37,194 nt of DNA from Verrucomicrobiales bacterium (GCA_020845805.1 JADLFD010000067.1:1-37194), one strand, 5' to 3'. Counted from the first letter of the stretch, positions 8,923 through 18,153 are shown. Notes: generated by a model not told the origin, from the sequence alone. Translations and numbers: made by a program.

Positions 8923-10179
8923 ATGCCTCATCCCACACCTTGGTCACGCCGTCGCTTCGCCGGGACGATGGCCCTGTCACTCGCCGCCACCGCGGGCGGA
9001 TGTCGTGGACCCTCCCCCGTGCGTGGCTCTTCGGACGCGGCGCGCACGGTGCTGTTCGTGACCGATGGACGCAGCGCGATGATCCGCGACGACGGCTCGG
9101 GGTATGCCGAGTTCCGGTTCGAGGTGCCCAACCAGGTGACCTGGCAGCCGGCCGGGGTGTTCCCCGATGGCCGCCGGTTGCTGTTCCTCAGCATGGAAGC
9201 GCGTCGGGACGGACCCGGCCGACCGTTCGAGGAGTACTACACTCAGACGCCGACGCATTTGTGGAGTTACGACCCCGCGCGACGGGAGCTGAAGGAGTTG
9301 GTCACGCGCGACCGCCTGGCGGTCTTTTGTACGCCCCAGCTGATCCTCTCGAACGACCGACTGCTGGTGCAGGTGGTGAAAGATCGGGTGGGCCTGGTTT
9401 ACAGCATGAATACGGACGGCTCGGACGCACGCCCCTTCACGCGCCCGGGTGAGGGGTTGCCCTATGGGATGGACCTGAGTCCGGACGGCCGCCGCGTGGC
9501 GTTTCATCTGGCCAGCCCGGAGGGATACCAGATTTGGACCTGTGACACGTCCGGGGGCGATCGCCGGAAACTGGCGGGGAGTTCCGGGCACTTGTACTTC
9601 GGTCCGGTCTGGTCCCGGGATGGGGCGTGGATCGCCTACCTCGATTGCGAGGACGGCCGCGATCCCGGGCACGATTGGGCTGATGCCTGGGTATGCCGCC
9701 CGGATGGCCGCGAGGCGCGTCGGTGCACGGAAGGTCAGGCGCTGTGGTTCGCCGCAACCTACGGGAGTCCGGCGCGACGCGGTGGGGGTTCCAACGTGCT
9801 CTCGTGGACACCCGACGGACATCTCCTCGTGGCGCGGCGGGAGCCAGGGACGCGCGTGCCGTGGGAGTACCAGGCGGGGCGGCCCGACACCGACCACTTC
9901 AACCGCGAGTTCAAACCGGAATCGGCGAAGGGCGGGACGCGCATCGCCCGGCTGGATCCGCGCACGGGCACGATGGCAGACCTCACCCCGGGCGGGGAAG
10001 GAGTCTGGGAGTGCCGCCCGACGGCTTCTGCCGAAGGCAGCCGAATCGTGTTCTGCCGTGCGCTCACCGGCGGGCAGCCGGAGCTATGGGTGATGCGTGG
10101 TGATGGGCGTGGGGAGCGCCAGCTCACCGCCGGATACGAGGGCCGCGGAGCCGATCACCCGCGGTGGATGGTAAAGTGA
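8923..10179 (+). CDS. Exported TolB-like beta-propeller lipoprotein, possible Tat substrate
   Basis: 418 residues from the ATG at 8923. The N-terminus has SRRRFAG at about 8-14, a hydrophobic stretch and Cys27 in ATAGGC, which fits a Tat-type or lipoprotein leader, though the lipobox is imperfect. The mature part contains repeated blades of the PD40/TolB kind: SPDGRRVAFHL, WSRDGAWIAYLD, WTPDGHLLVARR and ELWVMRGDGRGERQLT. This indicates a six-bladed beta-propeller, usually used to bind peptides or oligomeric partners in the periplasm. The lack of a Pal/TolA neighbour argues against the Tol system. Its coding end is 10 bases from the convergent pseudopilin gene. The function of this variant is not known. 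Confidence 0.8.
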   Translation: MPHPTPWSRRRFAGTMALSLAATAGGCRGPSPVRGSSDAARTVLFVTDGRSAMIRDDGSGYAEFRFEVPNQVTWQPAGVFPDGRRLLFLSMEARRDGPGRPFEEYYTQTPTHLWSYDPARRELKELVTRDRLAVFCTPQLILSNDRLLVQVVKDRVGLVYSMNTDGSDARPFTRPGEGLPYGMDLSPDGRRVAFHLASPEGYQIWTCDTSGGDRRKLAGSSGHLYFGPVWSRDGAWIAYLDCEDGRDPGHDWADAWVCRPDGREARRCTEGQALWFAATYGSPARRGGGSNVLSWTPDGHLLVARREPGTRVPWEYQAGRPDTDHFNREFKPESAKGGTRIARLDPRTGTMADLTPGGEGVWECRPTASAEGSRIVFCRALTGGQPELWVMRGDGRGERQLTAGYEGRGADHPRWMVK

Positions 10180-10189
10180 GCGCGGCCGA

Positions 10190-11002
10190 TTAGAACGCGT
10201 TGGTACGCGACTGGGAACCGCGCGCGTTGATCCACGGGACATCGCGCGGCCCGATGCGCGAGCCCGACGTCCCGGGGCGGAGCGTGTCGGGATCGAGCCA
10301 TCGTTTCACCTCGGCGTGCCCATCGGCAAACGAGAGGCCGCTCGCGCCATTGTGATAGACCGCCGGCAGATTGCCCCAGACATCGGTGCGGTTCACGAAC
10401 ACCAGGAAGTAGCCGTCATCCAGGCTTTCCTCGCGTTCGTCGATGAACACGAACTGTGAGGACGCGCGCGAGATCTCCGTGATCTTGCGATAGGTCCACC
10501 AGGCTTTCTCGGTCTCGACCGTGTGCCACGAGTTGCCATTCATGAACCCGTTCATCGAGATGGACCGGGTCCGCGGATACCGGCTGCCCCCGATTTTCAC
10601 CATGAACCGGTCGGCGGGGCATTTGTAGATTTCGACCGCGGAATTGTACGGGTAGAGGAGGCCGTTCGGGGGTTTGAGCAGGTTGACGTTGGTGCAGTCG
10701 GAGAGGTTCACCGGCGCCGCGGTGGTGCTGATCCAGCCGCCCACCCAGCCCCCGCGCGCGGTACCGTCCACGTTGGGGGGCAGGCGCTCGGCGTTGTCAT
10801 CCGCGTACATGATCCACGACAGGCTGAGTTGCTTGCCGTTGTTGATGCACTTGATGCCCTGCGCCTTCGTCTTGGCCTTGGACAGGGCCGGCAGGAGCAT
10901 GCTCGCGAGGATGGCGATGATGGCGATCACCACCAGCAGCTCGATGAGCGTGAAACCGCGCGGACGTGGGGTGCCGGTATCCATGGGATTCTCGCGAGTC
11001 AC
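10190..11002 (-). CDS. H-X9-DG pseudopilin (type II secretion-like prepilin)
   Basis: 270 residues from a GTG at 11002, which overlaps the TGA of the upstream gene by four bases; the ATG at 10984 is an alternative that leaves a 10-residue leader. The type IV prepilin peptidase site is [15 protein letters not shown], with Gly16, Phe17 and Glu21, followed by a single hydrophobic helix. The C-terminal part has [18 protein letters not shown] and, later, His then nine residues then DG in [10 protein letters not shown], the signature of the pre-pil_HX9DG family (TIGR04294). These proteins are abundant in Planctomycetota, Verrucomicrobiota and Lentisphaerota; their role is not defined. No secretion ATPase or secretin gene lies nearby. 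It is likely co-translated with the DUF1080 gene. Confidence 0.9.
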   Translation of the reverse strand: MTRENPMDTGTPRPRGFTLIELLVVIAIIAILASMLLPALSKAKTKAQGIKCINNGKQLSLSWIMYADDNAERLPPNVDGTARGGWVGGWISTTAAPVNLSDCTNVNLLKPPNGLLYPYNSAVEIYKCPADRFMVKIGGSRYPRTRSISMNGFMNGNSWHTVETEKAWWTYRKITEISRASSQFVFIDEREESLDDGYFLVFVNRTDVWGNLPAVYHNGASGLSFADGHAEVKRWLDPDTLRPGTSGSRIGPRDVPWINARGSQSRTNAF

Positions 11003-12075
11003 GGTTGCCGTTTCCCGCGGCGATCCTCGCCACCGATGCGGAAGATCACTTCGTCCGCGGTTCCGTCCGGTCGCCGTTGGAACGTGAGCTGCCCATCGAA
11101 GCTGCGGATGAAGAACGCGTCCTTGGAGCGGGCGTGCAGTGGGAAGCTCATCGACTTGCCCGGGTAGGCGATGGCGGCGTGGAGCAGGGCGCCGGGGCGC
11201 GTGATGGTGAGCGAAGCGCCGCCGCCGGCGTCATAGCGGCCGACGAGCGGGTCGAGGTCCTGCGTGCGCAAGGTGATCTCCTGGTCCTGTGCGTCGCGGC
11301 CGAGTTCCCGGATCCAGAGGTTGCGATAGCGAACCGGGTTGCCGTGGTCCTGGAGGGAGAGCGGGAGCTTGTTCTCGTGGGCGCGGTAGGGCGCGCGTTC
11401 GAGCCAGCCGGTGGGTCCGACGAGTTCCGACTCGTGCTGCACGAGGACGCCGTTGTGCAGGACGGTCACGCGAGCGGGGGAGAGGAGTTGGCCCTGCTCG
11501 TCGAAGCGCGGGCGCGTGAACACGATGTCGTAGGTCTGCCACTGACCGGGCGGGCGGGAGGCGTTGACCAGCGGCGGGTGCTGACCGTAAAGGGCGGCGG
11601 CTTGTCCGTCGGCGTAGGTGCGGTTCTCGTGGGAGTCGAGCACCTGCACCTCGTACAGGCCCATGAGAAAGACGCCGCTGTTGCCGCGACCCTGGCTGGT
11701 GCCCTCGGGCGGGGTGGGGGCAGCCCACTCGACATGGAGTTGGCAGTCGCCGAAGGCCTGCACGGTGCGGATGTAACCGCTGCCCTTGGCGCATTCGAGT
11801 ACGCCATCGCGGATCACCCATTTGGGTTCTCCTCCGTCCAGGCTGACCCAACCGGCCAGCGAGGAACCGTCGAACAGGACCACGGCATCGGAGGGCGCCT
11901 TGCCTGGCTTGTCGGGTGTGCTGGAGGTTCCGGGATCGATGGCCTTCGGGCGCGGGCGCTCCCAATCGTGCTGGCGCCAGTCGAAAACCGAGGCGGCGCG
12001 GACACTAGGGAGGAGGACGATGAGAAGCGACAGGGTCGCGACCAAACGGGGAAGGCAAGGGCGTGCAGCGTGCAT
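10999..12075 (-). CDS. Secreted DUF1080 protein (3-keto-disaccharide hydrolase fold)
   Basis: 358 residues from the ATG at 12075; the open frame extends to 12246 but the upstream part lacks protein character. A signal peptide covers about 1-27 (ending SVRA|ASVF). The DUF1080 jelly-roll core starts near [14 protein letters not shown], with [20 protein letters not shown] and [13 protein letters not shown] as its conserved strands. This family includes the 3-keto-glycoside hydrolases of Verrucomicrobiota, Planctomycetota and Bacteroidota, generally periplasmic. An additional C-terminal region (about 280-358) with [16 protein letters not shown] is specific to this protein. Its TGA overlaps the GTG of the downstream pseudopilin gene. 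Catalytic residues are not assigned. Confidence 0.9.
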   Translation of the reverse strand: MHAARPCLPRLVATLSLLIVLLPSVRAASVFDWRQHDWERPRPKAIDPGTSSTPDKPGKAPSDAVVLFDGSSLAGWVSLDGGEPKWVIRDGVLECAKGSGYIRTVQAFGDCQLHVEWAAPTPPEGTSQGRGNSGVFLMGLYEVQVLDSHENRTYADGQAAALYGQHPPLVNASRPPGQWQTYDIVFTRPRFDEQGQLLSPARVTVLHNGVLVQHESELVGPTGWLERAPYRAHENKLPLSLQDHGNPVRYRNLWIRELGRDAQDQEITLRTQDLDPLVGRYDAGGGASLTITRPGALLHAAIAYPGKSMSFPLHARSKDAFFIRSFDGQLTFQRRPDGTADEVIFRIGGEDRRGKRQP

Positions 12076-12281
12076 GGTGAGACCGTGGGATGCGGCACGT
12101 TGGCGGGAAACGGTTCGGGAGGCGAGCGCGGAACGACGGACGTCCAAGGCCCGGGCGTACGGGTCGGGCGCACGACCCTGGGGTGGCCGGGTGGAGTTCG
12201 GAAAGCGTCCACCGGGGGACGGATGGGCTGAGGAACGAAGCGACATTGCAGTCGCCCACGGAAAGCGGTTTGCATGGCGCC

Positions 12282-13763
12282 ATGCGGCGATGGACTCGAC
12301 GAATGGCGTGGGCCCTGGGGGGAGTGTTGAGCCTGCTGCTGCTGGCAGCGGCGACGGTGCTGGCGCCGGTGGATCGACGTGACTTCACCGCGCTGCCCTG
12401 CGCCGCGGAAGCGCGGCAGGCGCTGGCTCAAGCCCGATCCGTGCACTTGCCCTGGGCGTCGCAACCCGTGCGCGTGGGCGTCGGCCGCGCCCCGTTGACG
12501 CCCACTCTCGGCACGGCCACCAACGCCCCGGAGCGTGGCGAATTTGTCGCGCTCCCGCTGGCAGGATACGGCGATCGCCAAGGGCGTCCCGCGGAGGGCG
12601 TGGCCGACCCGCTGTGGGTCAAGGCCGTGGCCTTCATTTCGGCCGGGCAAACCGGAGTCGTGATCGCGGCGGATTCGCTCATCATTCCGCGGGAAGTGGC
12701 CGAAGACGCGGCGCGACGAGTGCACGCCGCCTGCGGTCTTGACCGGGCGCAGTTGTATTTCGGCGCCACCCACACGCATTCCGGGCTGGGCGGATGGGGC
12801 GAAGGCCTGGTGGCGGAGGCGTTCGCGGGTGGTTTCCAGCCCGGGGTTCGAATCTGGATGGCGCAGCAGTTGGCGACGGCCGCCTGCGCGGCGGTGTCCG
12901 ATGTGCGGCCTGCCCGGGTGGCGGTGACTTCCTTCGAAGCACCCGAGTGGGTCCGGAACCGGTTGGTCGGGGAACGCGGGCGGGTGGACACGCGTTTCAG
13001 CCTGGTCGCGGTGGAACGCGAAGGTTCCACCCCGGTTGTAATGGGAGCTTACGCCGCGCATGCCACCGTCCAGTCGGGTTCGGTGATGCGTTTCGGCGGC
13101 GATTACCCGGGGCATTGGCAACGTGCGGTGGAACAGCGGCGAGGCGGGACGGCCGTCTTCCTGGCCGGTGCGGTGGGCAGCCATGCGCCGCGTCCACCGA
13201 AGGGAGGGGCTGAGGGAGCCGCGGCGATGGGCGAGGCACTCGCCGCCCGGACCCTGGAGGCCCTGGCCCAGGCCCGGCCGGCGGCGGCCCTGGAGTTCGG
13301 TTGCCTCAGTGTGGAGATTCCGCTGCCGCCGCTTCAGCCCCGGGTGGCCGACGACTGGAAGGTGCGATCCTGGTTGTCCCGTCACTTGCTCCCGGTCGGC
13401 GACCGGACGTGGATCCAGGGGATCCGACTCGGAGACGCCGTGTGGCTGTCGACTCCCTGTGACTACAGCGGGGAGTTGGCACTCGATCTGCGCGAACGGA
13501 TTCGAGGTCGCGGCGCCGAGGCGGTGGTGACGAGTTTCAATGGCGACTATCTCGGCTACGTCGTTCCCTCGGCGTACTACGGCATGAACACTTACGAGAC
13601 ACGGACCATGGCCTTCTTTGGGCCTCAGCTGCCGGGGTACCTGGGGTCCGTGCTCGACGGCGTGGCCGAGACCTTGACCGGGCCGCCGCGAGCAACCGAG
13701 GGGGCGGCTCAGGGCACCACCCGCGACGGCGGCGCCTTCACGAACGTCGTCGCACGCAGATAG
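12282..13763 (+). CDS. Neutral/alkaline ceramidase-like membrane-anchored protein
   Basis: 493 residues from the ATG at 12282; an in-frame ATG at 12303 (second Met) is a possible alternative. Residues 8-28 form an uncleaved signal anchor or signal peptide. The body matches the neutral/alkaline non-lysosomal ceramidase N-terminal domain: LPLAGYGDR near 91-99, a metal-binding HTHSG at 164-168 and GAVGSHAP further on. Characterised ceramidases use zinc and a catalytic serine in a GxxSPN-like loop; here the loop reads GSHAP, so the serine may remain but its surroundings differ. The C-terminal domain of full-length ceramidases seems absent, and many bacterial relatives are not ceramidases. Its last 55 bases overlap the 3' end of tsaB on the other strand. 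Confidence 0.82.
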   Translation: MRRWTRRMAWALGGVLSLLLLAAATVLAPVDRRDFTALPCAAEARQALAQARSVHLPWASQPVRVGVGRAPLTPTLGTATNAPERGEFVALPLAGYGDRQGRPAEGVADPLWVKAVAFISAGQTGVVIAADSLIIPREVAEDAARRVHAACGLDRAQLYFGATHTHSGLGGWGEGLVAEAFAGGFQPGVRIWMAQQLATAACAAVSDVRPARVAVTSFEAPEWVRNRLVGERGRVDTRFSLVAVEREGSTPVVMGAYAAHATVQSGSVMRFGGDYPGHWQRAVEQRRGGTAVFLAGAVGSHAPRPPKGGAEGAAAMGEALAARTLEALAQARPAAALEFGCLSVEIPLPPLQPRVADDWKVRSWLSRHLLPVGDRTWIQGIRLGDAVWLSTPCDYSGELALDLRERIRGRGAEAVVTSFNGDYLGYVVPSAYYGMNTYETRTMAFFGPQLPGYLGSVLDGVAETLTGPPRATEGAAQGTTRDGGAFTNVVARR

Positions 13764-14368
13764 ATGGGTTCGAGGTGGGGACGGTTGGTGGCGACGGGCC
13801 CGTGGAGGTGGGCGAGTTTGGCCAGCGCCGACGCGGCCGGAGGAAGGGTTGTCCCGCCGAAGGAACGCGCCGCGTCGTCCGGCCCTGCGCAATGCACCGC
13901 CGAGGTGAGGACGGCTTCCACCTCGACACGCGAGGCTATGCGCAGCGGTTGGAGTGGCTGAGGGACAGGGTGTCGGCCAGGGTCGAGATCGAACTCCGAC
14001 ACATAGTACTCGCCGCGCTGCGCATCGATCAGCAGAACCAGGCGCCCTCGCCAACCCGTTTCCAGTGCCGTGAGAGCGCAAGCTTCCGCGGTACCGAAGC
14101 CGATCACGTCGGTTCCCCGGGCCAGTTGCCATCCCTGGGCCACCGCCAGCGTGCCGCGAATGCCCGTGTAGGAGCCCGGACCCAGCGTCACGGCTAGACG
14201 CTGAATCGCGGTGCGCTCAAGACCGGCCTGCTGCAGAAGTTCATCGATGGAACGGAACCAGGGAGTGCTGCGACCGCCGGCGAGAATGGTCGAGGCGAGC
14301 ACCTCCCCGCCGCGGGCCAAGGCCACGGTTCGGACCGCCGCCGAGCCGTCAAGAGTGAGGGTCATCAT
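13709..14368 (-). CDS. tsaB: TsaB, tRNA threonylcarbamoyladenosine biosynthesis subunit
   Basis: 219 residues from one of two adjacent ATGs (14368 or 14365). The ASKHA-fold N-terminus LTLDGSAAVRTVAL, the LAVTLGPGSYTGIRGTLA loop and VLLIDAQRGEYYVSEF identify TsaB. It forms a complex with TsaD and TsaE that transfers threonylcarbamoyl to A37 of ANN-decoding tRNAs. The start overlaps the end of tsaE by 20 bases, and the stop lies inside the convergent ceramidase-like gene. The C-terminus LEPIYLRATTF is the usual end of the protein, so the tail overlapping the opposite gene is real. tsaD is not in the window. Confidence 0.92.
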   Translation of the reverse strand: MMTLTLDGSAAVRTVALARGGEVLASTILAGGRSTPWFRSIDELLQQAGLERTAIQRLAVTLGPGSYTGIRGTLAVAQGWQLARGTDVIGFGTAEACALTALETGWRGRLVLLIDAQRGEYYVSEFDLDPGRHPVPQPLQPLRIASRVEVEAVLTSAVHCAGPDDAARSFGGTTLPPAASALAKLAHLHGPVATNRPHLEPIYLRATTFVKAPPSRVVP

Positions 14369-14777
14369 GTTCGATGTGGCGTTCGTCGCCCCCCAACGAG
14401 GTGAAGCGGACTCGGATTAAATCGGTTGGACGCGAGCCGTTCCAGCGCTCGAACCATTCCACGATCGAGACACCGTCCCCGGGGGAAAGGTACTCGTCGA
14501 GGCCGGCGCCGAGAATCTGTTCGGTGGACTCCAGTCGGTAGAGATCGAGGTGCGCCAGCGGCAGGCGGCCTTGGCGATACTCGTGCACCAAACCGAAGGA
14601 GGGTGACTGGATCCGACCCGGGATCCCCAGAGCACGGGCAAAGCCGCGCACCCAACGCGTCTTCCCGGTGCCAAGGTCCCCGGTCAGTCCGTACACCGTC
14701 CCGGCGCGCGCGCGGCGTCCGAACTCCTCCCCCAGGCGCTCCGTTTCCGCGGCACTACGCGAAATGAGAATACCCAT
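14349..14777 (-). CDS. tsaE: TsaE, tRNA t6A biosynthesis ATPase
   Basis: 142 residues. The Walker A motif GDLGTGKT (33-40), the WVRGFARALGI helix, and VQSPSF-type strand SPSFGLVHEY followed by HLDLYRLES are typical of the TsaE (YjeE) P-loop ATPase that turns over the TsaB-TsaD complex in t6A synthesis. Later, IVEWFERW provides the conserved tryptophan-bearing strand. It overlaps thiL by 23 bases upstream and tsaB by 20 bases downstream, so all three are surely one transcript. Length is normal for the family. Confidence 0.95.
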   Translation of the reverse strand: MGILISRSAAETERLGEEFGRRARAGTVYGLTGDLGTGKTRWVRGFARALGIPGRIQSPSFGLVHEYRQGRLPLAHLDLYRLESTEQILGAGLDEYLSPGDGVSIVEWFERWNGSRPTDLIRVRFTSLGGDERHIEHDDPHS

Positions 14778-15687
14778 GGTCGGAGACCGGCCTCAGGCCG
14801 TGACGATCGCGGATGTGGAGGCCTGGTTTCTCGGTGATCCGCCCCACGCAGCTGAGCCGGACCCCGGGGAATTGGGATTTCCACCCATCGAGGATCGGCA
14901 CGGCGTCCGCGGACGCCGCGGCGAACAGGAGTTCAAAGTCTTCGCCATCCGTGAGCGCGGCAATGAGCGGAGGTTTGGCACCGTCGCCGGCCTTGCTGCG
15001 CAACCGTGCCTCACGGCTGATGGGCACCGCTTCCTGCAGGATTTCTGCGCCCACTTTGCTGGCGTCGAGCACGTGACGAAGGTCGGAAGCCAGGCCGTCG
15101 CTCAGGTCGATCATGGCGTGGACCTGGAAATGCTCGGCCAACCAGCGCGCTTCCTTCAACCGAGGTGTGAACGTGAGATGCCTCCCGGCCAGGGAGCCGC
15201 CGAGTTCACCACTCACGAACAGGGCGTCCCCGGGACGGGCGCCGGTCCGACGCACGCTCTGATGTCTGGCCACCGTCCCGATCGCCGAGATGGAGATCAG
15301 ACGGCGTTCGGGATTGGTGGTGGTTTCGCCTCCGACGATGGCCACCTGCCAATGATCCGCGAGCGCACGGAGGCCGTGATACAGGCGTTCGACCCAGGCC
15401 ACCTCGTAGTTTCGCGGCAGACCCAGGGTGATGACCGCCGCCACCGGCTCCGCCGCGGCCGCGGCGAAATCGCTGAGCACGCGTCCCAACGCCTTGTGAC
15501 CCACCGCTTCAGGCGCCGTGTCGGCCAGGAAATGAATCCCTTCCACCACGGCATCCGTCTTGAACACCGCCCATTTTTCGGGAATCCCCAGATCCAGCAG
15601 CGCGCAGTCGTCGCCCGGACCGGCCACCACCGCGGGGTGTGCCGGCAATCCTTGGGTCAGTCGTGAAATGAGTTCGAATTCCTTCAT
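14755..15687 (-). CDS. thiL: ThiL, thiamine-monophosphate kinase
   Basis: 310 residues. The AIR-synthase-like fold is seen in AGPGDDCALL (about 22-31), FKTDAVVEGIHF with the aspartate that binds magnesium-ATP, IVGGETTT, and DLSDGLASDL in the C-terminal half. ThiL phosphorylates thiamine monophosphate to thiamine pyrophosphate with ATP in the cytoplasm. Its ATG shares one base with the stop of the CPBP gene upstream (TGATG), and its 3' end overlaps tsaE. The pairing with t6A genes is a known genome arrangement without evident metabolic logic. Confidence 0.95.
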   Translation of the reverse strand: MKEFELISRLTQGLPAHPAVVAGPGDDCALLDLGIPEKWAVFKTDAVVEGIHFLADTAPEAVGHKALGRVLSDFAAAAAEPVAAVITLGLPRNYEVAWVERLYHGLRALADHWQVAIVGGETTTNPERRLISISAIGTVARHQSVRRTGARPGDALFVSGELGGSLAGRHLTFTPRLKEARWLAEHFQVHAMIDLSDGLASDLRHVLDASKVGAEILQEAVPISREARLRSKAGDGAKPPLIAALTDGEDFELLFAAASADAVPILDGWKSQFPGVRLSCVGRITEKPGLHIRDRHGLRPVSDHGYSHFA

Positions 15688-16412
15688 CAGGCGGGAGCAC
15701 TTTCCATCGTCATGAGCAGCCAGACGAAATTGGTGAGATTGAACAGAGCATGACTGACCATGGTGGTGGTCAGGTCACCCGTCCGTTCATAGAGCCAGAT
15801 CCAGAACAGGCCAAGAAACACCAGGGACGCCAGAGCCGGCAGGCTGCCGTGAATGATGCCGAAGAGCACGGCCACCCCCAGACTGCCCGAGAGCCGCAGA
15901 CCGCGATCGCGCAGAAAGGGCCACAGCACGCCTCGGAAGATGAACTCCTCCACGATGGGTGCCGTGATCACGGCGAAGAGAAAGAGTAACGCGCGCTCCC
16001 AGGTGTGCGCCGCGTTTCGCACCGCCTCCACGGCAGCCTGACTGGACTGGGGCATCCCCAACTGATCCAGCGCCCAAGTGCTGATCTGGAGAAGTCCCCA
16101 CGCCACCAGAGTCGCCGGCACGGTGGCCGCCAGGGCCTTGGCCCAGGACCTCGGCCAGCCCGGCGCCAACAACCCGAAAGCCTCGCGCCAGCTGAACTGA
16201 TGCGCCCGTACGAGATACGCCACGAGCGCCATGGCACAGACGTGGACCACTCCCGTCCCGGTCACCATCAACCATGCCGGACGATGCGAAGGCGGGACGC
16301 CCGCCCCACGCCGCGCGACCTCGATGAGAAGCCCGCTCAGGGCCACCGCGAGCGGCAGGAGCGCGAGGAATCGAAAGGTGGATTCAAGCGACCAGGGTCG
16401 CGCGGGACGCAC
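15687..16412 (-). CDS. CPBP-family intramembrane metalloprotease (Abi/CAAX-like)
   Basis: 241 residues from a GTG at 16412; a stop lies four codons upstream in frame, so no earlier start is possible. About six hydrophobic segments are present. The CPBP/ABI motifs are APIVEEFIFRG (EExxxR), FGIIHG and MVSHALFNLTNF (HxxxN). Family members include CAAX prenyl endopeptidase Rce1 and bacterial proteins involved in peptide self-immunity or envelope protein processing. It is the first gene of the operon leading into thiL, tsaE and tsaB. Its start lies about where transcription would begin from the predicted promoter, suggesting a leaderless message. Confidence 0.9.
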   Translation of the reverse strand: MRPARPWSLESTFRFLALLPLAVALSGLLIEVARRGAGVPPSHRPAWLMVTGTGVVHVCAMALVAYLVRAHQFSWREAFGLLAPGWPRSWAKALAATVPATLVAWGLLQISTWALDQLGMPQSSQAAVEAVRNAAHTWERALLFLFAVITAPIVEEFIFRGVLWPFLRDRGLRLSGSLGVAVLFGIIHGSLPALASLVFLGLFWIWLYERTGDLTTTMVSHALFNLTNFVWLLMTMESAPA

Positions 16413-16418
16413 GCCAAC

Positions 16419-16446
16419 ACCCTATCGGGGCGCCGAAGGCGAGCAA
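16419..16446 (-). promoter_or_regulatory. Possible promoter of the CPBP-thiL-tsaE-tsaB operon
   Basis: On the minus strand TTGCTC (16446-16441), a 16-base spacer and TAGGGT (16424-16419). Transcription would begin at about the GTG of the CPBP gene at 16412. Hexamers match the consensus only partly (three of six each), but the position and the shared TAG..T form with other sites in the window support it. Confidence 0.3.
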
Positions 16447-16510
16447 AGCTCGATGCCAGACCTCGTCCCGGCGCTTGGCGCACACCGCCAGGGTGCGGCA
16501 CCCTCGCCGT

Positions 16511-18097
16511 ATGGAAGTGCAAGGCGGCGAGTCTCCGGCGCCCGCGATTCAGGGGCAGGAGCCCGTGACCCGCTGGAACCGCCGTTTCTGGGTGATGGTC
16601 GGCACGGTCCTGGTCTTGCGCGTGCTCTACGCGTGGGTGTTTCCCCTCGATCTGGCCCCGGACGAATCCTACTACTGGGATTGGGGGCGGCGGCTGGACA
16701 TCGGGTACTACAGCAAGCCTCCGATGGTCGGCTGGCTGATGGGGCTGGCAGGGTTTCTGGGCGGCAATACGCAGTTCGGCGTGAAGGTGTTCCCGGCCGT
16801 GCTCGCGACGGCGGCGCTGGTCTTTGTTTATCTGCTGGGCCGATCCATGTTCGGCGCGCGCGCCGGTTTCTGGGCGGCGGCGCTGATGGTCGCTTCTCCG
16901 GCCGCGGTGGCGCTTGGAGCCTTCTTCACCATCGACGCCCCACTCATGCTGTTCTGGAGCGCCAGCCTCTACTTCGCCTGGCGATGCCTCCAGGAAGGTG
17001 CGAACCACTCGTGGCGCAACACACTCCTCCTCGTGGCGTGCCTGGGGCTTGGCTTCCTCACCAAGCAGATCCACTGCCTGTTTCCGCTCCTGTACCTGCT
17101 CGCCCTGGCGGCCACCGCCGGCTTGCGACCCGCCGCGCAGCCGGTCCGCGTCGCGGCGGTGGTCGGGCTGCCGTTTTTGTTCCTCCTGCCCCCGGTCCTT
17201 TGGAATTGGCGCCACGACTGGATCACCTTTCGCCATACCGTGGAGGAGTTGGAGGATCGGCCTTGGCAACTTTCCCGCAGCCTCAAATTCGTGGGCGAGT
17301 TCCTGGGAGGCCAGGCGGGATTGGGCGGCGGGATCACTTGGATCTTGATGATGCTGGCACTGGCCATCGCGGTGCGCGGTTGGCGAACGCGGAATCCCCA
17401 AGGGCGGTTCCTCCTCGCGTTCAGTTTACCCGGGGTCCTCGCCTTCCTCGGTTTGTCCGTGTTCCAGCGGGTGGAGCAGAACTGGCCCATGGTTTTTTAT
17501 GTGGCCGCGGCGGTGCTCGCCGCCGGCTGGCTCGCGCGGGAAGAGGCTCCGCCGCGTGCCGGGGCAAGCGCCCTGAAATGGGCGGTGCGGCTGGGGGGAT
17601 TCCTGGGCGTCGCCCTGATGCTGGTGCCCTTCGTGCTGCCGTGGTCTCCCTGGGCCGGGTCAAAAAGCGATCCCACCGCGCGCGTCCGTGGCTGGAGGGA
17701 GCTGGCGACCGCCGTGGAACCCGTGCGGCGTGCGGTGCCGCGCCCGGAGCGAACCTTGGTGCTCGCTCCCGATGACCGATATGCCGCGAGTGCCCTCGCT
17801 TTTTACCTGCCGGACCAGCCGCGAACCTTCTGTTGGGAGTCGAAGGATCGCCTGGAATCCCAATATGGAATCTGGGGACGACCCGGAGCCGAATGGGCCG
17901 GCTGGGATGCCTTGGTGATCGCTCGGAACCCCTTGGATGCGAAGCTCAAGGACGTTGCCCAACGGTTCGATAAGTGGGAGAGTCGCGGCACGATAACCCT
18001 CTCCCTGGGACGGCAGAAAGCGCGGGACCGGCGCTATGTTGTTTTTGTGGGGCAGGGGTATCGACCGCCGGAAACCGTTGGAACTGGTGGGAAATAA
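16511..18097 (+). CDS. GT39-type membrane glycosyltransferase (ArnT/PMT-like)
   Basis: 528 residues from the ATG at 16511. After a first membrane helix, the catalytic Asp-Glu pair occurs in LAPDESYYWDWGRRLD (D51, E52), followed by SKPPMVGWLM, a pattern characteristic of bacterial GT39/GT83-like transferases that use polyprenyl-phosphate sugars. About ten further hydrophobic helices follow, and a soluble C-terminal domain of about 130 residues (RTLVLAPDDRYAASALAFYL) lies outside the membrane. It should act at the outer face of the inner membrane, transferring a lipid-linked sugar to lipid A, another glycolipid or proteins. The acceptor is unknown. It is divergent from the CPBP gene and is followed by an independent FecR gene. 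Confidence 0.88.
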   Translation: MEVQGGESPAPAIQGQEPVTRWNRRFWVMVGTVLVLRVLYAWVFPLDLAPDESYYWDWGRRLDIGYYSKPPMVGWLMGLAGFLGGNTQFGVKVFPAVLATAALVFVYLLGRSMFGARAGFWAAALMVASPAAVALGAFFTIDAPLMLFWSASLYFAWRCLQEGANHSWRNTLLLVACLGLGFLTKQIHCLFPLLYLLALAATAGLRPAAQPVRVAAVVGLPFLFLLPPVLWNWRHDWITFRHTVEELEDRPWQLSRSLKFVGEFLGGQAGLGGGITWILMMLALAIAVRGWRTRNPQGRFLLAFSLPGVLAFLGLSVFQRVEQNWPMVFYVAAAVLAAGWLAREEAPPRAGASALKWAVRLGGFLGVALMLVPFVLPWSPWAGSKSDPTARVRGWRELATAVEPVRRAVPRPERTLVLAPDDRYAASALAFYLPDQPRTFCWESKDRLESQYGIWGRPGAEWAGWDALVIARNPLDAKLKDVAQRFDKWESRGTITLSLGRQKARDRRYVVFVGQGYRPPETVGTGGK

Positions 18098-18153
18098 GGC
18101 GAAATCGCCTTCCACGAAGCTCCAGCGATTCCAGGGGACACCGAACAATCGCA

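Noticed and set aside
12240-12255. Inverted repeat GCGAC-N6-GTCGC before the ceramidase-like gene, considered as an operator
   Set aside because: Five-base arms are expected by chance in GC-rich DNA and no regulator gene is near.
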